From Naasia sp. SYSU D00948 (GTDB lineage: Bacteria; Actinomycetota; Actinomycetes; Actinomycetales; Microbacteriaceae), in the NCBI RefSeq assembly GCF_017916515.1, contig NZ_JAFMTA010000001.1:620001-684000 (forward strand): a stretch of DNA of 64,000 bases, in the 5' to 3' direction. The notes under the pieces are model-generated. The model was not told where the DNA came from and searched no databases. It worked only from the letters and a program-made list of their open reading frames with translations. The stretch's first letter is position 1. Each line of letters opens with the position of its first letter. Shown here piece by piece: positions 51,506-59,596 of the stretch. A program made the position numbers and the translations under genes.

Positions 51506-52428
51506 CCGCGGCGCCGCCGACGGAGCACGACGGACCCCGCCAGGGCGACCACGACGGCGACGGCGAGCGGCGGGAGCACCAGCTCCGGCATCCCGAGGCG
51601 GAGGAGGAAGACCCCGAGGCCGTAGTCGAGCATCTCGAGCGGATGGGCCGCGAGGACGCGCGTTCCCGCCGCAGCCGACACGGCAGGAATGGCGGCGGCG
51701 CCCACCCATAGGACCAGCAGCGCACCGACCGCACCGGCGATGCGGCTGAGACTTCGGACTCCGCACCACGCGACGGCGAGGCCGACGAGGATCGGCGGCA
51801 CCCAGTTCGTGAGCGCGAGCAGCTCGTACGCGCCCGCCGGCGGGAGGGACCCGAACGGCGCGACGAGGCCGTTGAGCCAGATCCCGGCCGCCAGCGCGCC
51901 GACGGCGAACCCGACCGCGGCGCCGGGCACGGGCGCTCGCGCCTCGAGCAGCAGCACGGCGAGGCCGATCGCGATCGACAGGACGACGACGCCGACCACC
52001 GCCGCGAGATACAGGCGTCCGCGCGCGCTCTGCTCCACGCCGTCGCCGACGACCACCGCGCTCTGCACGCCCGCGACCGCATGGACGAGCAGCACCCCGA
52101 GCGCGGGCCAGAGCACGCTTCCGCGGGCGCGCGCGGACCGGGCGACGAGTCCGGCGACCGCCGACCCGGTCACGACCAGCCCTGCGATGAGGGTCACGGC
52201 GTACTGGCTGAGCGGCAGGAGCGCGATCGGCATCGCGTCGGCGGCCGTGCTCTCCGCCCAGAGGTTCTGCAGCGGGAGCCGCATCCCGGTGAGGAGCCAG
52301 GGAACGAGACCCAGGAGGCCGGCGCCGACCCCGATCGCGAGGAGGGCTGTCGGGCCGAGGGGACGCCGGCCGCGCTGCTCGGGCCTCTGCTCGAGCGCGT
52401 CCGGATCCGCGTGCGGCGCCTCGCTCAT
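51502..52428 (-). CDS. hypothetical integral membrane protein
   Basis: A 308-residue protein with about eight or nine membrane segments, rich in Ala, Val and Leu; a soluble N-terminal tail (SEAPHADPDALEQRPEQRGR) and a basic end (RRRRRG). I recognise no family. ATG 52428 follows a G-rich stretch; the frame is open further upstream (to 52761) but without support. It shares its stop region with the convergent GNAT-like gene. The 250-base gap 52429-52678 holds nothing that I recognise. Confidence 0.7.
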   Translation of the reverse strand: MSEAPHADPDALEQRPEQRGRRPLGPTALLAIGVGAGLLGLVPWLLTGMRLPLQNLWAESTAADAMPIALLPLSQYAVTLIAGLVVTGSAVAGLVARSARARGSVLWPALGVLLVHAVAGVQSAVVVGDGVEQSARGRLYLAAVVGVVVLSIAIGLAVLLLEARAPVPGAAVGFAVGALAAGIWLNGLVAPFGSLPPAGAYELLALTNWVPPILVGLAVAWCGVRSLSRIAGAVGALLVLWVGAAAIPAVSAAAGTRVLAAHPLEMLDYGLGVFLLRLGMPELVLPPLAVAVVVALAGSVVLRRRRRG

Positions 52429-52678
52429 CGAACCCCCGATCCCGCCCATCCTGGCAGAGCCCGGCCCCCGCGGATTCGTGCCCGGCGTCGCTGACGAGCC
52501 CGAGGCCGACGACGCAGCCGGCGAGCACGGAGGGAGCAGCACCTCGAGCACGCCCGGGACAACGAGGATGACCGAGACATGACTCGTCCGGGCCCCGATC
52601 CCGGCGCCGGAGTCGACCACGCGGGCTCGCTCCGAGCAGACCCTGATCAGCAGTGCGCCGTGACGGCGACGCCGCGCC

Positions 52679-52864
52679 TCAGCTGTCGCACTCGCAGATG
52701 CGGTTGAACGACACCACCCGGTCGCCCTCGTCGGGGCGGGCCCACGCCTCGGCGGCGGCACGGTCGGCGAACGCCCGCGGGGCCAGGCGGCCGTTCGCCA
52801 TCAGGACGCTCCACTCGATGTCCTCGCGCGGGTCGGTCCATGCCGCGGGTGCCGGCTGTGCCAT
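52679..52864 (-). CDS. small hypothetical protein
   Basis: A 61-residue acidic protein: WTDPREDIEWSVLMANGRLA, then FADRAAAEAWARPDEGDRVV, ending FNRICECDS. The two short beta-like and helical segments resemble small actinobacterial proteins that look like half of a DUF-type alpha/beta fold. The two Cys near the C-terminus could bind metal. ATG 52864 has GGAG close by. No function is known to me. Confidence 0.6.
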   Translation of the reverse strand: MAQPAPAAWTDPREDIEWSVLMANGRLAPRAFADRAAAEAWARPDEGDRVVSFNRICECDS

Positions 52865-52937
52865 GTCTCCAATGTACGCTCGGGCGGCCGCGCCGGCTCG
52901 GGTTCCCGTGACGACGGTGACGGCGGCCGTCCGCCTC

Positions 52938-53732
52938 CTACCTGCGCCGGCGCAGGAGCGCGACGACGGCGAGCACGAGCGCGGCCGCACCGGCAGCGGT
53001 CCCCCACGGGAAGCCCGCCGCCCGATCTCCTCGCCGGGTCGACGGGTCCTCCCCACGGCCCAGGAGAGGCAGGTGCTCGATCGCGTGCGCCGTACGGGTG
53101 AGGCCGCGGCTGACCCAGTCGAGAGCGGGGCGCGGGGCGGCACCGCCCCGGAGGCGGCGGGCGTCGACCGCGTCCCGGAGGCGGTCGACCGCCGTGAGCG
53201 GCAGCGCGGCGACGACGTTGCCGGGAGGGCGGCGGGCGACCACGGGATGCGCCCGGGTGGGCGCGATCCGCCGCACGACCTCCCACGCCACGCCGAGGAG
53301 CTGGAGCTGCCGCCGGCCCACACGGGTCTGGAGGCGCGGGAAGAGCTCGTCCTCCTCGTCGCGCACGTCCTCCCGGAGCACCTCGACGAGCCGGTCGAGG
53401 ACGGGCACCCGCCGCGCATCGCCGACCGGAAGCGTCTCCAGTGTCGTGACGAGCTCGTTGACCTCCTGATGCTCCCGCTCCACCTCGAGGGTGAGCTCAT
53501 CCCCCTCGGGCAGCGCGCGGCGGATCACGGGCCAGAGCACCGACTCCTCGGCGAACGCGTGCGGGAACACGAGCCGGTAGATCCGCAGCAGCGCGTGCTG
53601 CTGGGCGGAGCCGGAGGACCCCTGCAGCTCCTCGAGCAGCCCGTTCAGAACGACGTGGTCGCTCTTCTGCCGAGCGAGGACGCTCATCCGTCCTCCCAGC
53701 TCGTCCGTGCTCTGCTCCGCCACCGACCGCAT
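52938..53732 (-). CDS. hemerythrin HHE domain protein with C-terminal membrane anchor
   Basis: A 264-residue protein. Residues 15-155 form a hemerythrin-type four-helix bundle: KSDHVVLNGLLEEL, VFPHAFAEESVLWPVI, EREHQEVNELV and VRDEEDELFPRL supply most of the His/Glu/Asp iron ligands. After a basic linker a single membrane segment (TAAGAAALVLAVVALL) and RRRR end the protein. ATG 53732 has GGGAGG upstream. Such proteins are thought to sense or bind oxygen, NO or iron; the anchor suggests action at the membrane. Confidence 0.85.
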   Translation of the reverse strand: MRSVAEQSTDELGGRMSVLARQKSDHVVLNGLLEELQGSSGSAQQHALLRIYRLVFPHAFAEESVLWPVIRRALPEGDELTLEVEREHQEVNELVTTLETLPVGDARRVPVLDRLVEVLREDVRDEEDELFPRLQTRVGRRQLQLLGVAWEVVRRIAPTRAHPVVARRPPGNVVAALPLTAVDRLRDAVDARRLRGGAAPRPALDWVSRGLTRTAHAIEHLPLLGRGEDPSTRRGDRAAGFPWGTAAGAAALVLAVVALLRRRR

Positions 53733-53904
53733 CGCGGCCTCCCTTCGTCCTCGACTCGTCAGTGAACGGGACGGGCGCCCGGAAGCGGAACCGGGTTGAC
53801 GGAGACGCAGATCGGCGACGCGAGCCGGGCGGGGGCGTCGATGCACCGGGACGGAGCGCGAGGAGGCTCTCGCGGCCTTGCTGCAGCCGCTCGAGGCGGC
53901 CCGG

Positions 53905-53976
53905 CTCCGCCTCCAGGATTCGAACCTGGTCCTCACAGCTCCAAAGGCTGTCGTGCTGCCGTTACACCAAGGCGGA
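53905..53976 (-). tRNA. tRNA-Gln (anticodon TTG)
   Basis: On the minus strand the 72-base sequence folds as a cloverleaf: acceptor arms TCCGCCT and AGGCGGA (discriminator G), D-arm GGTGTAACGGCAGCAC, anticodon arm ACAGCCTTTGGAGCTGT with anticodon TTG, and T-arm CCAGGTTCGAATCCTGG. CCA is not encoded. No direct repeats suggesting an integration site were seen next to it. A tRNA-Gln near glmU is common in actinobacteria. Confidence 0.96.
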
Positions 53977-54052
53977 CCGCTTCGCGGGGCACGGCGAAGC
54001 ACACGCCAGTCTGCCAGACGGGTTCCGCCCGAACGGGGTCGCGGGGGCTCGC

Positions 54053-54058
54053 CATAAT
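54053..54058 (+). promoter_or_regulatory. -10 element of the leaderless MarR gene
   Basis: CATAAT ends six bases before the ATG at 54065, the distance expected if transcription starts at the start codon itself. No ribosome site lies between. The same spacing is found before genes at 13747 and 62154. Confidence 0.7.
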
Positions 54059-54064
54059 GGGGGC

Positions 54065-54562
54065 ATGCCGAGCCACGACGAGGTCGATCGCATCGTCGCG
54101 GCATGGGAGCGGGAGCGCCCCGAGCTCGACTTCACGCCGCTCCAGGTGCTGTCCCGGGTCACCCGCCTCGCGCGGAAGCTGGAGCGGGCGCGGAAGGCCG
54201 CGTTCGCCACGGCGAGGCTCGAGCCGTGGGAGTTCGACGTCCTCGCCCCGCTCCGCCGGTCGGGGTCGCCGTACCAGCTGAGTCCCAAGGAGCTGCTGTC
54301 GCTGACGGGCGTCTCCTCGGGGACGATGAGCAACCGCATCGACCGCCTCGTCGAGCGGTCGCTCGTGGAGCGGCGCATCGACCCGCGAGACGGCCGGGGC
54401 GTGCTCGTCGTCATCACGCCCGAGGGCCGCTCGCGGGTGGACGCCGCGATCGAGCGGCTACTCGTCGCCGAGGCGGACCTGCTGGAAGGGCTCTCCCGCA
54501 GCGACCAGGAGCGCGTGGCGTCGCTCCTGCGCAAGCTCAGCCACTCGTTCGACTCCGCCTGA
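54065..54562 (+). CDS. MarR family transcriptional regulator
   Basis: A 165-residue winged-helix regulator: DFTPLQVLSRVTRLARKLER, EPWEFDVLAPLRRSG, recognition region LSPKELLSLTGVSSGTMSNRIDRL, and the wing RRIDPRDGRGVLVVITPEG. ATG 54065 probably starts a leaderless mRNA. A small DUF4287 gene follows 43 bases later on the same strand. The ligand and targets are unknown. Confidence 0.92.
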   Translation: MPSHDEVDRIVAAWERERPELDFTPLQVLSRVTRLARKLERARKAAFATARLEPWEFDVLAPLRRSGSPYQLSPKELLSLTGVSSGTMSNRIDRLVERSLVERRIDPRDGRGVLVVITPEGRSRVDAAIERLLVAEADLLEGLSRSDQERVASLLRKLSHSFDSA

Positions 54563-54605
54563 GACGCAGGCGGCCGAGCCAGACACCGATCAGGAGAAGA
54601 CGCGG

Positions 54606-54899
54606 ATGTCCTTCCAGGCCTATCTCGACGCGGTCGAGAAGAAGACGGGGCTGACCCCGCGGCAGCTGCTGGAGCTCGCCCGCGAGCGCGACTTCGGCCC
54701 CGACTCGAAGGCCGGACCGATCCTCGAGTGGCTCGCGCAGGACTACGGCCTCGGCCGCGGGCACGGCATGGCGATGGTGCACGTCATCAAGAACGGGGCG
54801 AGCATCGATCCGAAGTTCGTGGGAACGACGGGCACGCATCGGGATCCGAAGGACCACCTCTGGCTGGACGGGGTGGCGACGAAGCCGGAGGGGTACTGA
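54606..54899 (+). CDS. DUF4287 domain protein
   Basis: A 97-residue protein: SFQAYLDAVEKKTGLTPRQL, then GPILEWLAQDYGLGRGHGMA, the DUF4287 pattern of short helices; ends with THRDPKDHLWLDG. Its role is unknown. GGAGAAGACGCGG precedes the ATG. It converges on the ABC-F gene. Confidence 0.88.
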   Translation: MSFQAYLDAVEKKTGLTPRQLLELARERDFGPDSKAGPILEWLAQDYGLGRGHGMAMVHVIKNGASIDPKFVGTTGTHRDPKDHLWLDGVATKPEGY

Positions 54900-54917
54900 C
54901 TCCGCGATCCGGCGGAG

Positions 54918-56732
54918 TCAGGAGAGGAGCTCGCTGAGCTCCAGCCAGCGCGTCTCGAGCTCGCCCTCGCGGGCGTCGAGGTCGGCCAGCCGCTCCTGCA
55001 GACGCAGCAGGCCCTCGTAGTCGGACTGGTCGTGCTCGGCGAACGCCGCGTGCAGCTCGTCGCGCTCCTTCTGCACCCGCTCCAGTCGGCGGTCCACGGA
55101 CGCGAGCTCCTTCTCGGCTGCTCGCCGGTCGGCCCCGGTCAGGTCCGAAGCGAAGGCCGGAGCCGCCCCGCCAGGGGCCAAGCGCAGGGCGTCGGCAGCG
55201 GCTCGCTCCTCCGCCCGGCGCAGGGAGAGGTACTCCTCCACTCCACGCGGGAGGTGGCGGAGCCGTCCGTCGAGCACCGCGTACTGCTGGTCGGTGACCC
55301 GCTCGAGCAGGTAGCGGTCGTGCGAGACGACGAGCAGGGTCCCCGGCCACGAGTCGAGCAGGTCCTCCATGGCGGCGAGCATGTCGGTGTCCAGGTCGTT
55401 CGTGGGCTCGTCCAGGATCAGGACGTTCGGCTCCTCCAGCAGGATCAGCAGCAGCTGGAGGCGCCGCTTCTGCCCGCCGGACAGGTCCCGCACCGGCGTC
55501 GACAGCTGGGCGCTTGTGAAGCCGAGCCGCTCGAGCAGCTGCCCGGGGGTGAGCTCGACCGCGGACGACCCGGTCCCGCTCACGTAGCCGCGGCGGAGCC
55601 GCCCGACGACGTCGCTCACGCGGTCGTCGCCCACCTCGTCGAGCTCGTCCAGCTGCTGGGACAGCTCGGCGACGCGCACCGTCTTGCCGCGCTTGACCCG
55701 TCCCGTGGTGGGCGTCAGCGAGCCGTCGATGAGCCGGAGGAGGGTGCTCTTGCCCGCGCCGTTGCGGCCGAGGATGCCCGTGCGCTCGCCGGGCGCGATC
55801 CGCCACTCCACGTCGCGCAGGACCTCTCGGGGGGTGTCGCCGTCGTACCGGTAGGAGACGTGCTCGAGGTCGACGACGTCCTTGCCGAGGCGGGCGGTGG
55901 CGAGCCGGGCGAGGGAGACCGAGTCGCGGAGAGGCGGCTCGTTCTCGATGAGCTGATTGGCGGCGTCGATGCGGAACTTCGGCTTCGAGGTGCGGGCAGG
56001 AGCGCCACGCCGGAGCCAGGCGAGCTCCTTGCGCATGAGGTTCTGGCGCTTCGTCTCGGCGGCGGCCGCCATCCGGTCGCGCTCCACGCGCTGCAGCACG
56101 TAGGCCGCGTACCCGCCCTCGAACGGCTCGACGATGCGGTCGTGGACCTCCCACGTCGCGGTCGACACCTCGTCCAGGAACCAGCGGTCGTGCGTGACGA
56201 CGACGAGCGCCCCGGTGTTGGCGGGCCAGCGGGACCTGAGGTGCGTGGCGAGCCAGTCGACGCCCTCGACGTCGAGGTGGTTCGTGGGCTCGTCGAGGAG
56301 GAGGACGTCCCAGTCGCCGACCAGGAGGGCCGCGAGGGAGACGCGGCGGCGCTGGCCTCCGCTCAGCTCCCCGAGCGGCGCGTGCCAGTCGAGGTCGGCG
56401 ACGAGGCCCGCGATGACGTCGCGGATGCGCGGGTCGCCCGCCCACTCGTGCTCGGGCGTCTCGCCGACGATCGCCTGCGAGACCGTGCCGGCGGCGCCGA
56501 ACTCGTCGCGCTGCGTGAGGACGCCCACGCGGATGCCGCCGCGCCGGGTGACGCGTCCGCCGTCCGGCTCCTGCTCGCCCGAGAGGAGGCGCAGCAGGGA
56601 CGACTTGCCGTCGCCGTTGCGGCCGACGATCCCGACGCGGTCCCCGTCCGCGAGACCCAGGGTGACCTCGTCGAACACGACCTTGGTCGGGTACTCGAGG
56701 TGCAGCCGTTCGGCGCCGAGGAGATGTGCCAC
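54918..56732 (-). CDS. ABC-F family ATPase, Uup-like
   Basis: A 604-residue soluble protein with two ATP-binding domains: Walker A GRNGDGKSSLLRLL near residue 40 and GRNGAGKSTLLRLI near 325, signatures LSGGQRRRVSLAALL and LSGGQKRRLQLLLIL, and Walker B DVLLLDEPTNHLD and VLILDEPTNDLD. The linker between domains has the ABC-F pattern, and a C-terminal coiled coil (residues 535-604) is typical of Uup. No membrane parts. Likely acts on ribosomes or DNA, not in transport. GTG 56732 starts it, 71 bases after ispE. Confidence 0.92.
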   Translation of the reverse strand: MAHLLGAERLHLEYPTKVVFDEVTLGLADGDRVGIVGRNGDGKSSLLRLLSGEQEPDGGRVTRRGGIRVGVLTQRDEFGAAGTVSQAIVGETPEHEWAGDPRIRDVIAGLVADLDWHAPLGELSGGQRRRVSLAALLVGDWDVLLLDEPTNHLDVEGVDWLATHLRSRWPANTGALVVVTHDRWFLDEVSTATWEVHDRIVEPFEGGYAAYVLQRVERDRMAAAAETKRQNLMRKELAWLRRGAPARTSKPKFRIDAANQLIENEPPLRDSVSLARLATARLGKDVVDLEHVSYRYDGDTPREVLRDVEWRIAPGERTGILGRNGAGKSTLLRLIDGSLTPTTGRVKRGKTVRVAELSQQLDELDEVGDDRVSDVVGRLRRGYVSGTGSSAVELTPGQLLERLGFTSAQLSTPVRDLSGGQKRRLQLLLILLEEPNVLILDEPTNDLDTDMLAAMEDLLDSWPGTLLVVSHDRYLLERVTDQQYAVLDGRLRHLPRGVEEYLSLRRAEERAAADALRLAPGGAAPAFASDLTGADRRAAEKELASVDRRLERVQKERDELHAAFAEHDQSDYEGLLRLQERLADLDAREGELETRWLELSELLS

Positions 56733-56803
56733 TGGTCCAACGGTAGGCGATGGGACACGCGGACCCGGCCGGTCCCGCTCAGGGCGAAACGGTGGGAAGC
56801 GCC

Positions 56804-57733
56804 TCAGTCCGCGACGACGCGGGCGCCGGACACCGGGCCCGTCACCCGGGCGACCGTGAGACGGGCCGCGGAGAGCGCGATCTGGAGCGAGATCGCACCG
56901 TCGAGGTCGGGCGTGAGGAACGCGATCGTCGGGCCTGAGCCGGAGACGATGCCGGCGAGCGCGCCGTTCCGCTCGCCGAGCTCGAGCACGCTCGCGAGGG
57001 CGGGGGCGAGGTGGAGCGCCGGCGCCTGGAGGTCGTTGTGCAGGGACTCGGCGAGCATGTGCGGATCACCGGCCCGCAGGGCCTGGAGGACGCCGGTGTC
57101 GATCATCGGCTGGCCGCTGGCGGGGAAGATGTCGAGGGCGTGACGGGCCCGGTGCTGGTCGAGCTCGTCGTAGACCTGCGGCGTGCTCATGCCGAAATCG
57201 GCGAAGGCCAGGACCCAGTGGAACTGCCCCTTCGCGAGCGCGGGGCTCAGCCGGTCGCCACGTCCGGTCCCGATCGCCGTGCCGCCCATCAGGGCGAACG
57301 GCACGTCGGCGCCGAGCCGCGCCGCGAGCGTGTGCAGCTCCTCGCGTCCCACGTCGGTGCCCCACAGGGTGTCGCACGCGAGCAGGGTGGCGGCCGCGTC
57401 GGCGGAGCCTCCGCCCATGCCTCCCGCGATGGGCACGCGCTTGGTGATCTCCAGGCGCACGCCGCCGCGGAACCCGGTGCGCCGCGCGAGCGCCCGGGCG
57501 GCCTGGATCGCGATGTTCGTGCCGTCGGTCGCGAGCTGCGAGCAGTCGATCGGTCCGTCGAAGCCGACCGAGAAGTCGGGTGCGGGGAACGCGCGGACCT
57601 CCTCGCAGAGGGAGACCGCCTGGTAGGCGGTGGACACGTCGTGGTAGCCGTCCTCCTGCAGGGCCCCCACCCGGAGGAACACGTTGATCTTGCCCGGCGC
57701 TCTCACGCGCACGGGCGAGGCCGACGTGGTCAT
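56804..57733 (-). CDS. ispE: 4-diphosphocytidyl-2-C-methyl-D-erythritol kinase
   Basis: GHMP kinase of the non-mevalonate isoprenoid pathway. The 309-residue protein starts [14 protein letters not shown] (catalytic Lys), has the ATP loop [19 protein letters not shown] near residue 106 and [13 protein letters not shown] near the C-terminus. ATG 57733. It follows rsmA by 52 bases, the conserved rsmA-ispE order. Confidence 0.96.
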   Translation of the reverse strand: MTTSASPVRVRAPGKINVFLRVGALQEDGYHDVSTAYQAVSLCEEVRAFPAPDFSVGFDGPIDCSQLATDGTNIAIQAARALARRTGFRGGVRLEITKRVPIAGGMGGGSADAAATLLACDTLWGTDVGREELHTLAARLGADVPFALMGGTAIGTGRGDRLSPALAKGQFHWVLAFADFGMSTPQVYDELDQHRARHALDIFPASGQPMIDTGVLQALRAGDPHMLAESLHNDLQAPALHLAPALASVLELGERNGALAGIVSGSGPTIAFLTPDLDGAISLQIALSAARLTVARVTGPVSGARVVAD

Positions 57734-57785
57734 GGATCCAACCTAGCGGCGTCGCAGAACCGGCTCCGACGCTGCTGAGCGGACC

Positions 57786-58643
57786 TCAACTGCGAGCGGC
57801 GAGCGCGATGTCCAGGAAATCCCCGACGGTCAGGCGTTCTCCGCGGGCGGAGGGATCGACTCCGGCGGTCGCGAGTATCCGGGCGGCGCTGTCGGCGCCG
57901 CCCAGGACCCCGGACAGCGACTGCCGCAGCGTCTTGCGTCGCTGGCCGAAGGCGGCGTCGACGAGCCGGAACGTCTCGGCCCGGAGGTCGGGCGGACCGG
58001 GCTCGGCCGAGTGGCGGACGAAGGACACGAGCACCGAGTCGACGTTCGGCACGGGCCAGAACACCTGCCTGCCGACCTGGCCGACCACCCGGAACAGCCC
58101 GTACCAGGCGGCCTTCACGCTCGGCGACCCGTAGACCTTGGACCCCGGGACGGCCGCGATCCGCTCCCCCACCTCGGCCTGCACCATCACGACGCCCGCG
58201 CGGATGCTCGGGAAGGTCTCGAGGAAGTGCAGCAGGACGGGCACGGACACGTTGTACGGCAGGTTAGCGACGAGCCGGACGGGGGACGGCAGCTCGGTGA
58301 CGCGGAGGGCGTCGGCGTGCACGACCGTGAGCCGGGCGACGGCGTCCTCTCCGCCGACCTCCCGCACGGTGGCGGGCAGCTGCTCGGCCAGGCGCCCGTC
58401 GATCTCGACCGCGACGACGGAGGCGCCCGCCTCGAGGAGCCCGAGCGTGAGGGAGCCGAGCCCCGGCCCCACCTCGACGACCGTCTCCCCGGCCTGCACC
58501 CCGGCGGTCCGGACGATCCGGCGGACCGTGTTCGGGTCGAGCACGAAGTTCTGGCCGAGCTTCTTCGTCGGGTTCACGCCGAGCCGGGTCGCGAGCTCGC
58601 GGATCTCCGCGGGGCCGAGCAGCGCCGAGGGCCGGTCCGTCAT
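57786..58643 (-). CDS. rsmA: 16S rRNA dimethyladenosine transferase
   Basis: Dimethylates two adjacent adenosines of helix 45 in 16S rRNA. The 285-residue protein has KKLGQNFVLDPN, the SAM loop VVEVGPGLGSLTLGLLEAGA and motif IV NLPYNVSVPVLLHFLE near residue 128, then the C-terminal helical domain (FGQRRKTLRQSL). ATG 58643 overlaps the tatD stop (ATGA). Confidence 0.96.
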   Translation of the reverse strand: MTDRPSALLGPAEIRELATRLGVNPTKKLGQNFVLDPNTVRRIVRTAGVQAGETVVEVGPGLGSLTLGLLEAGASVVAVEIDGRLAEQLPATVREVGGEDAVARLTVVHADALRVTELPSPVRLVANLPYNVSVPVLLHFLETFPSIRAGVVMVQAEVGERIAAVPGSKVYGSPSVKAAWYGLFRVVGQVGRQVFWPVPNVDSVLVSFVRHSAEPGPPDLRAETFRLVDAAFGQRRKTLRQSLSGVLGGADSAARILATAGVDPSARGERLTVGDFLDIALAARS

Positions 58644-59596
58644 GCGAGGGCGCTGGGGCGAGGGGCGTCGGCGTCGGGGACGGGCGGGTCGTCGCCCCAC
58701 GACCCGTAGACGAGCTCGGTGTTCGACGAGATCTGGGCGGCCAGCATCGACACGTCCGCGCCGAGCCGGGCCGCCATCGCACGCAGCGTGTACGGGATCA
58801 GGTAGGGCGCGTTCGGGCGACCCCGCAGCGGGTCGGGCGTGAGGAACGGCGCATCCGTCTCGACCAGGAGCAGGGCCCGCGGCATCACGTCGAGCGCCTC
58901 GCGCAGCCGCTCGGCGTTCTTGAACGTGATGTTGCCGGAGAAGGAGGCGTACCAGCCGTTGTCGGCGCAGATCCGGGCGAGCACCTCGTCCCCCGAGAAG
59001 CAGTGGAAGACCGTGTGCTCCGGCGCACCTACGCGCTTCAGCGTCCGCACCACCTCGTCGTGCGCGTCGCGGTCGTGGATCTGCAGCGCGAGGCCGTTGC
59101 GCTTGGCGATCTCGATGTGCGCCTCGAAGCTCTCGTACTGCGCGGCGCGGCCGTCCTCCCCCGTGCGGAAGAAGTCGAGGCCGGTCTCGCCGATCGCGCG
59201 CACCCGGGGCCGGGTCGCGAGCTCCGCGATCTCCTCGAGGGCGCTCTGCAGCGCTCCCGCGGCGGCGTACCTCGGCGCCTCGTTGGGGTGGATCGCGACC
59301 GCGGCGAGCATCCGCGGCTCGTTCGCCGCCACCTCGGCGGACCAGCGGCTCGTCTCGAGGTCGCCGCCCACCTGCACGACACCGCGGACGCCGACGCTCG
59401 ACGCACGGTCGAGGTGCTCGAGGTAGGTCAGCGGCTCGACGCCGTCCGCGATCTCGAGGTGGGTGTGGTTGTCGTAGACCGGGACGGTGAGCCCCTCCGG
59501 CAGCGGCGGATAGGTGAGGTCGCGGGACGTCCCGTTGACCTCGGTCGTGTTCCGCTGGCGGACGTAGGCGGACGGGCTCGAATCCTGCTCGCTCAC
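58640..59596 (-). CDS. tatD: TatD family metal-dependent hydrolase
   Basis: A 318-residue metal-dependent hydrolase (DNase/tRNA quality type): DNHTHLEI with His43/His45-type ligands, IGETGLDFFRT, QIHDRDAHDEV, HCFSGD and ETDAPFLTPDPLRGRPN. The N-terminal 30 residues are an unstructured extension. GTG 59596 overlaps the metG stop (GTGA), and its own stop overlaps rsmA, so metG-tatD-rsmA are coupled. Confidence 0.94.
   Translation of the reverse strand: MSEQDSSPSAYVRQRNTTEVNGTSRDLTYPPLPEGLTVPVYDNHTHLEIADGVEPLTYLEHLDRASSVGVRGVVQVGGDLETSRWSAEVAANEPRMLAAVAIHPNEAPRYAAAGALQSALEEIAELATRPRVRAIGETGLDFFRTGEDGRAAQYESFEAHIEIAKRNGLALQIHDRDAHDEVVRTLKRVGAPEHTVFHCFSGDEVLARICADNGWYASFSGNITFKNAERLREALDVMPRALLLVETDAPFLTPDPLRGRPNAPYLIPYTLRAMAARLGADVSMLAAQISSNTELVYGSWGDDPPVPDADAPRPSALA

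Noticed and set aside
53905-53976. tRNA-Gln as the insertion site of the sugar island
   Set aside because: The tRNA is 7 kb outside the island, and no integrase or repeated tRNA 3' end was found.
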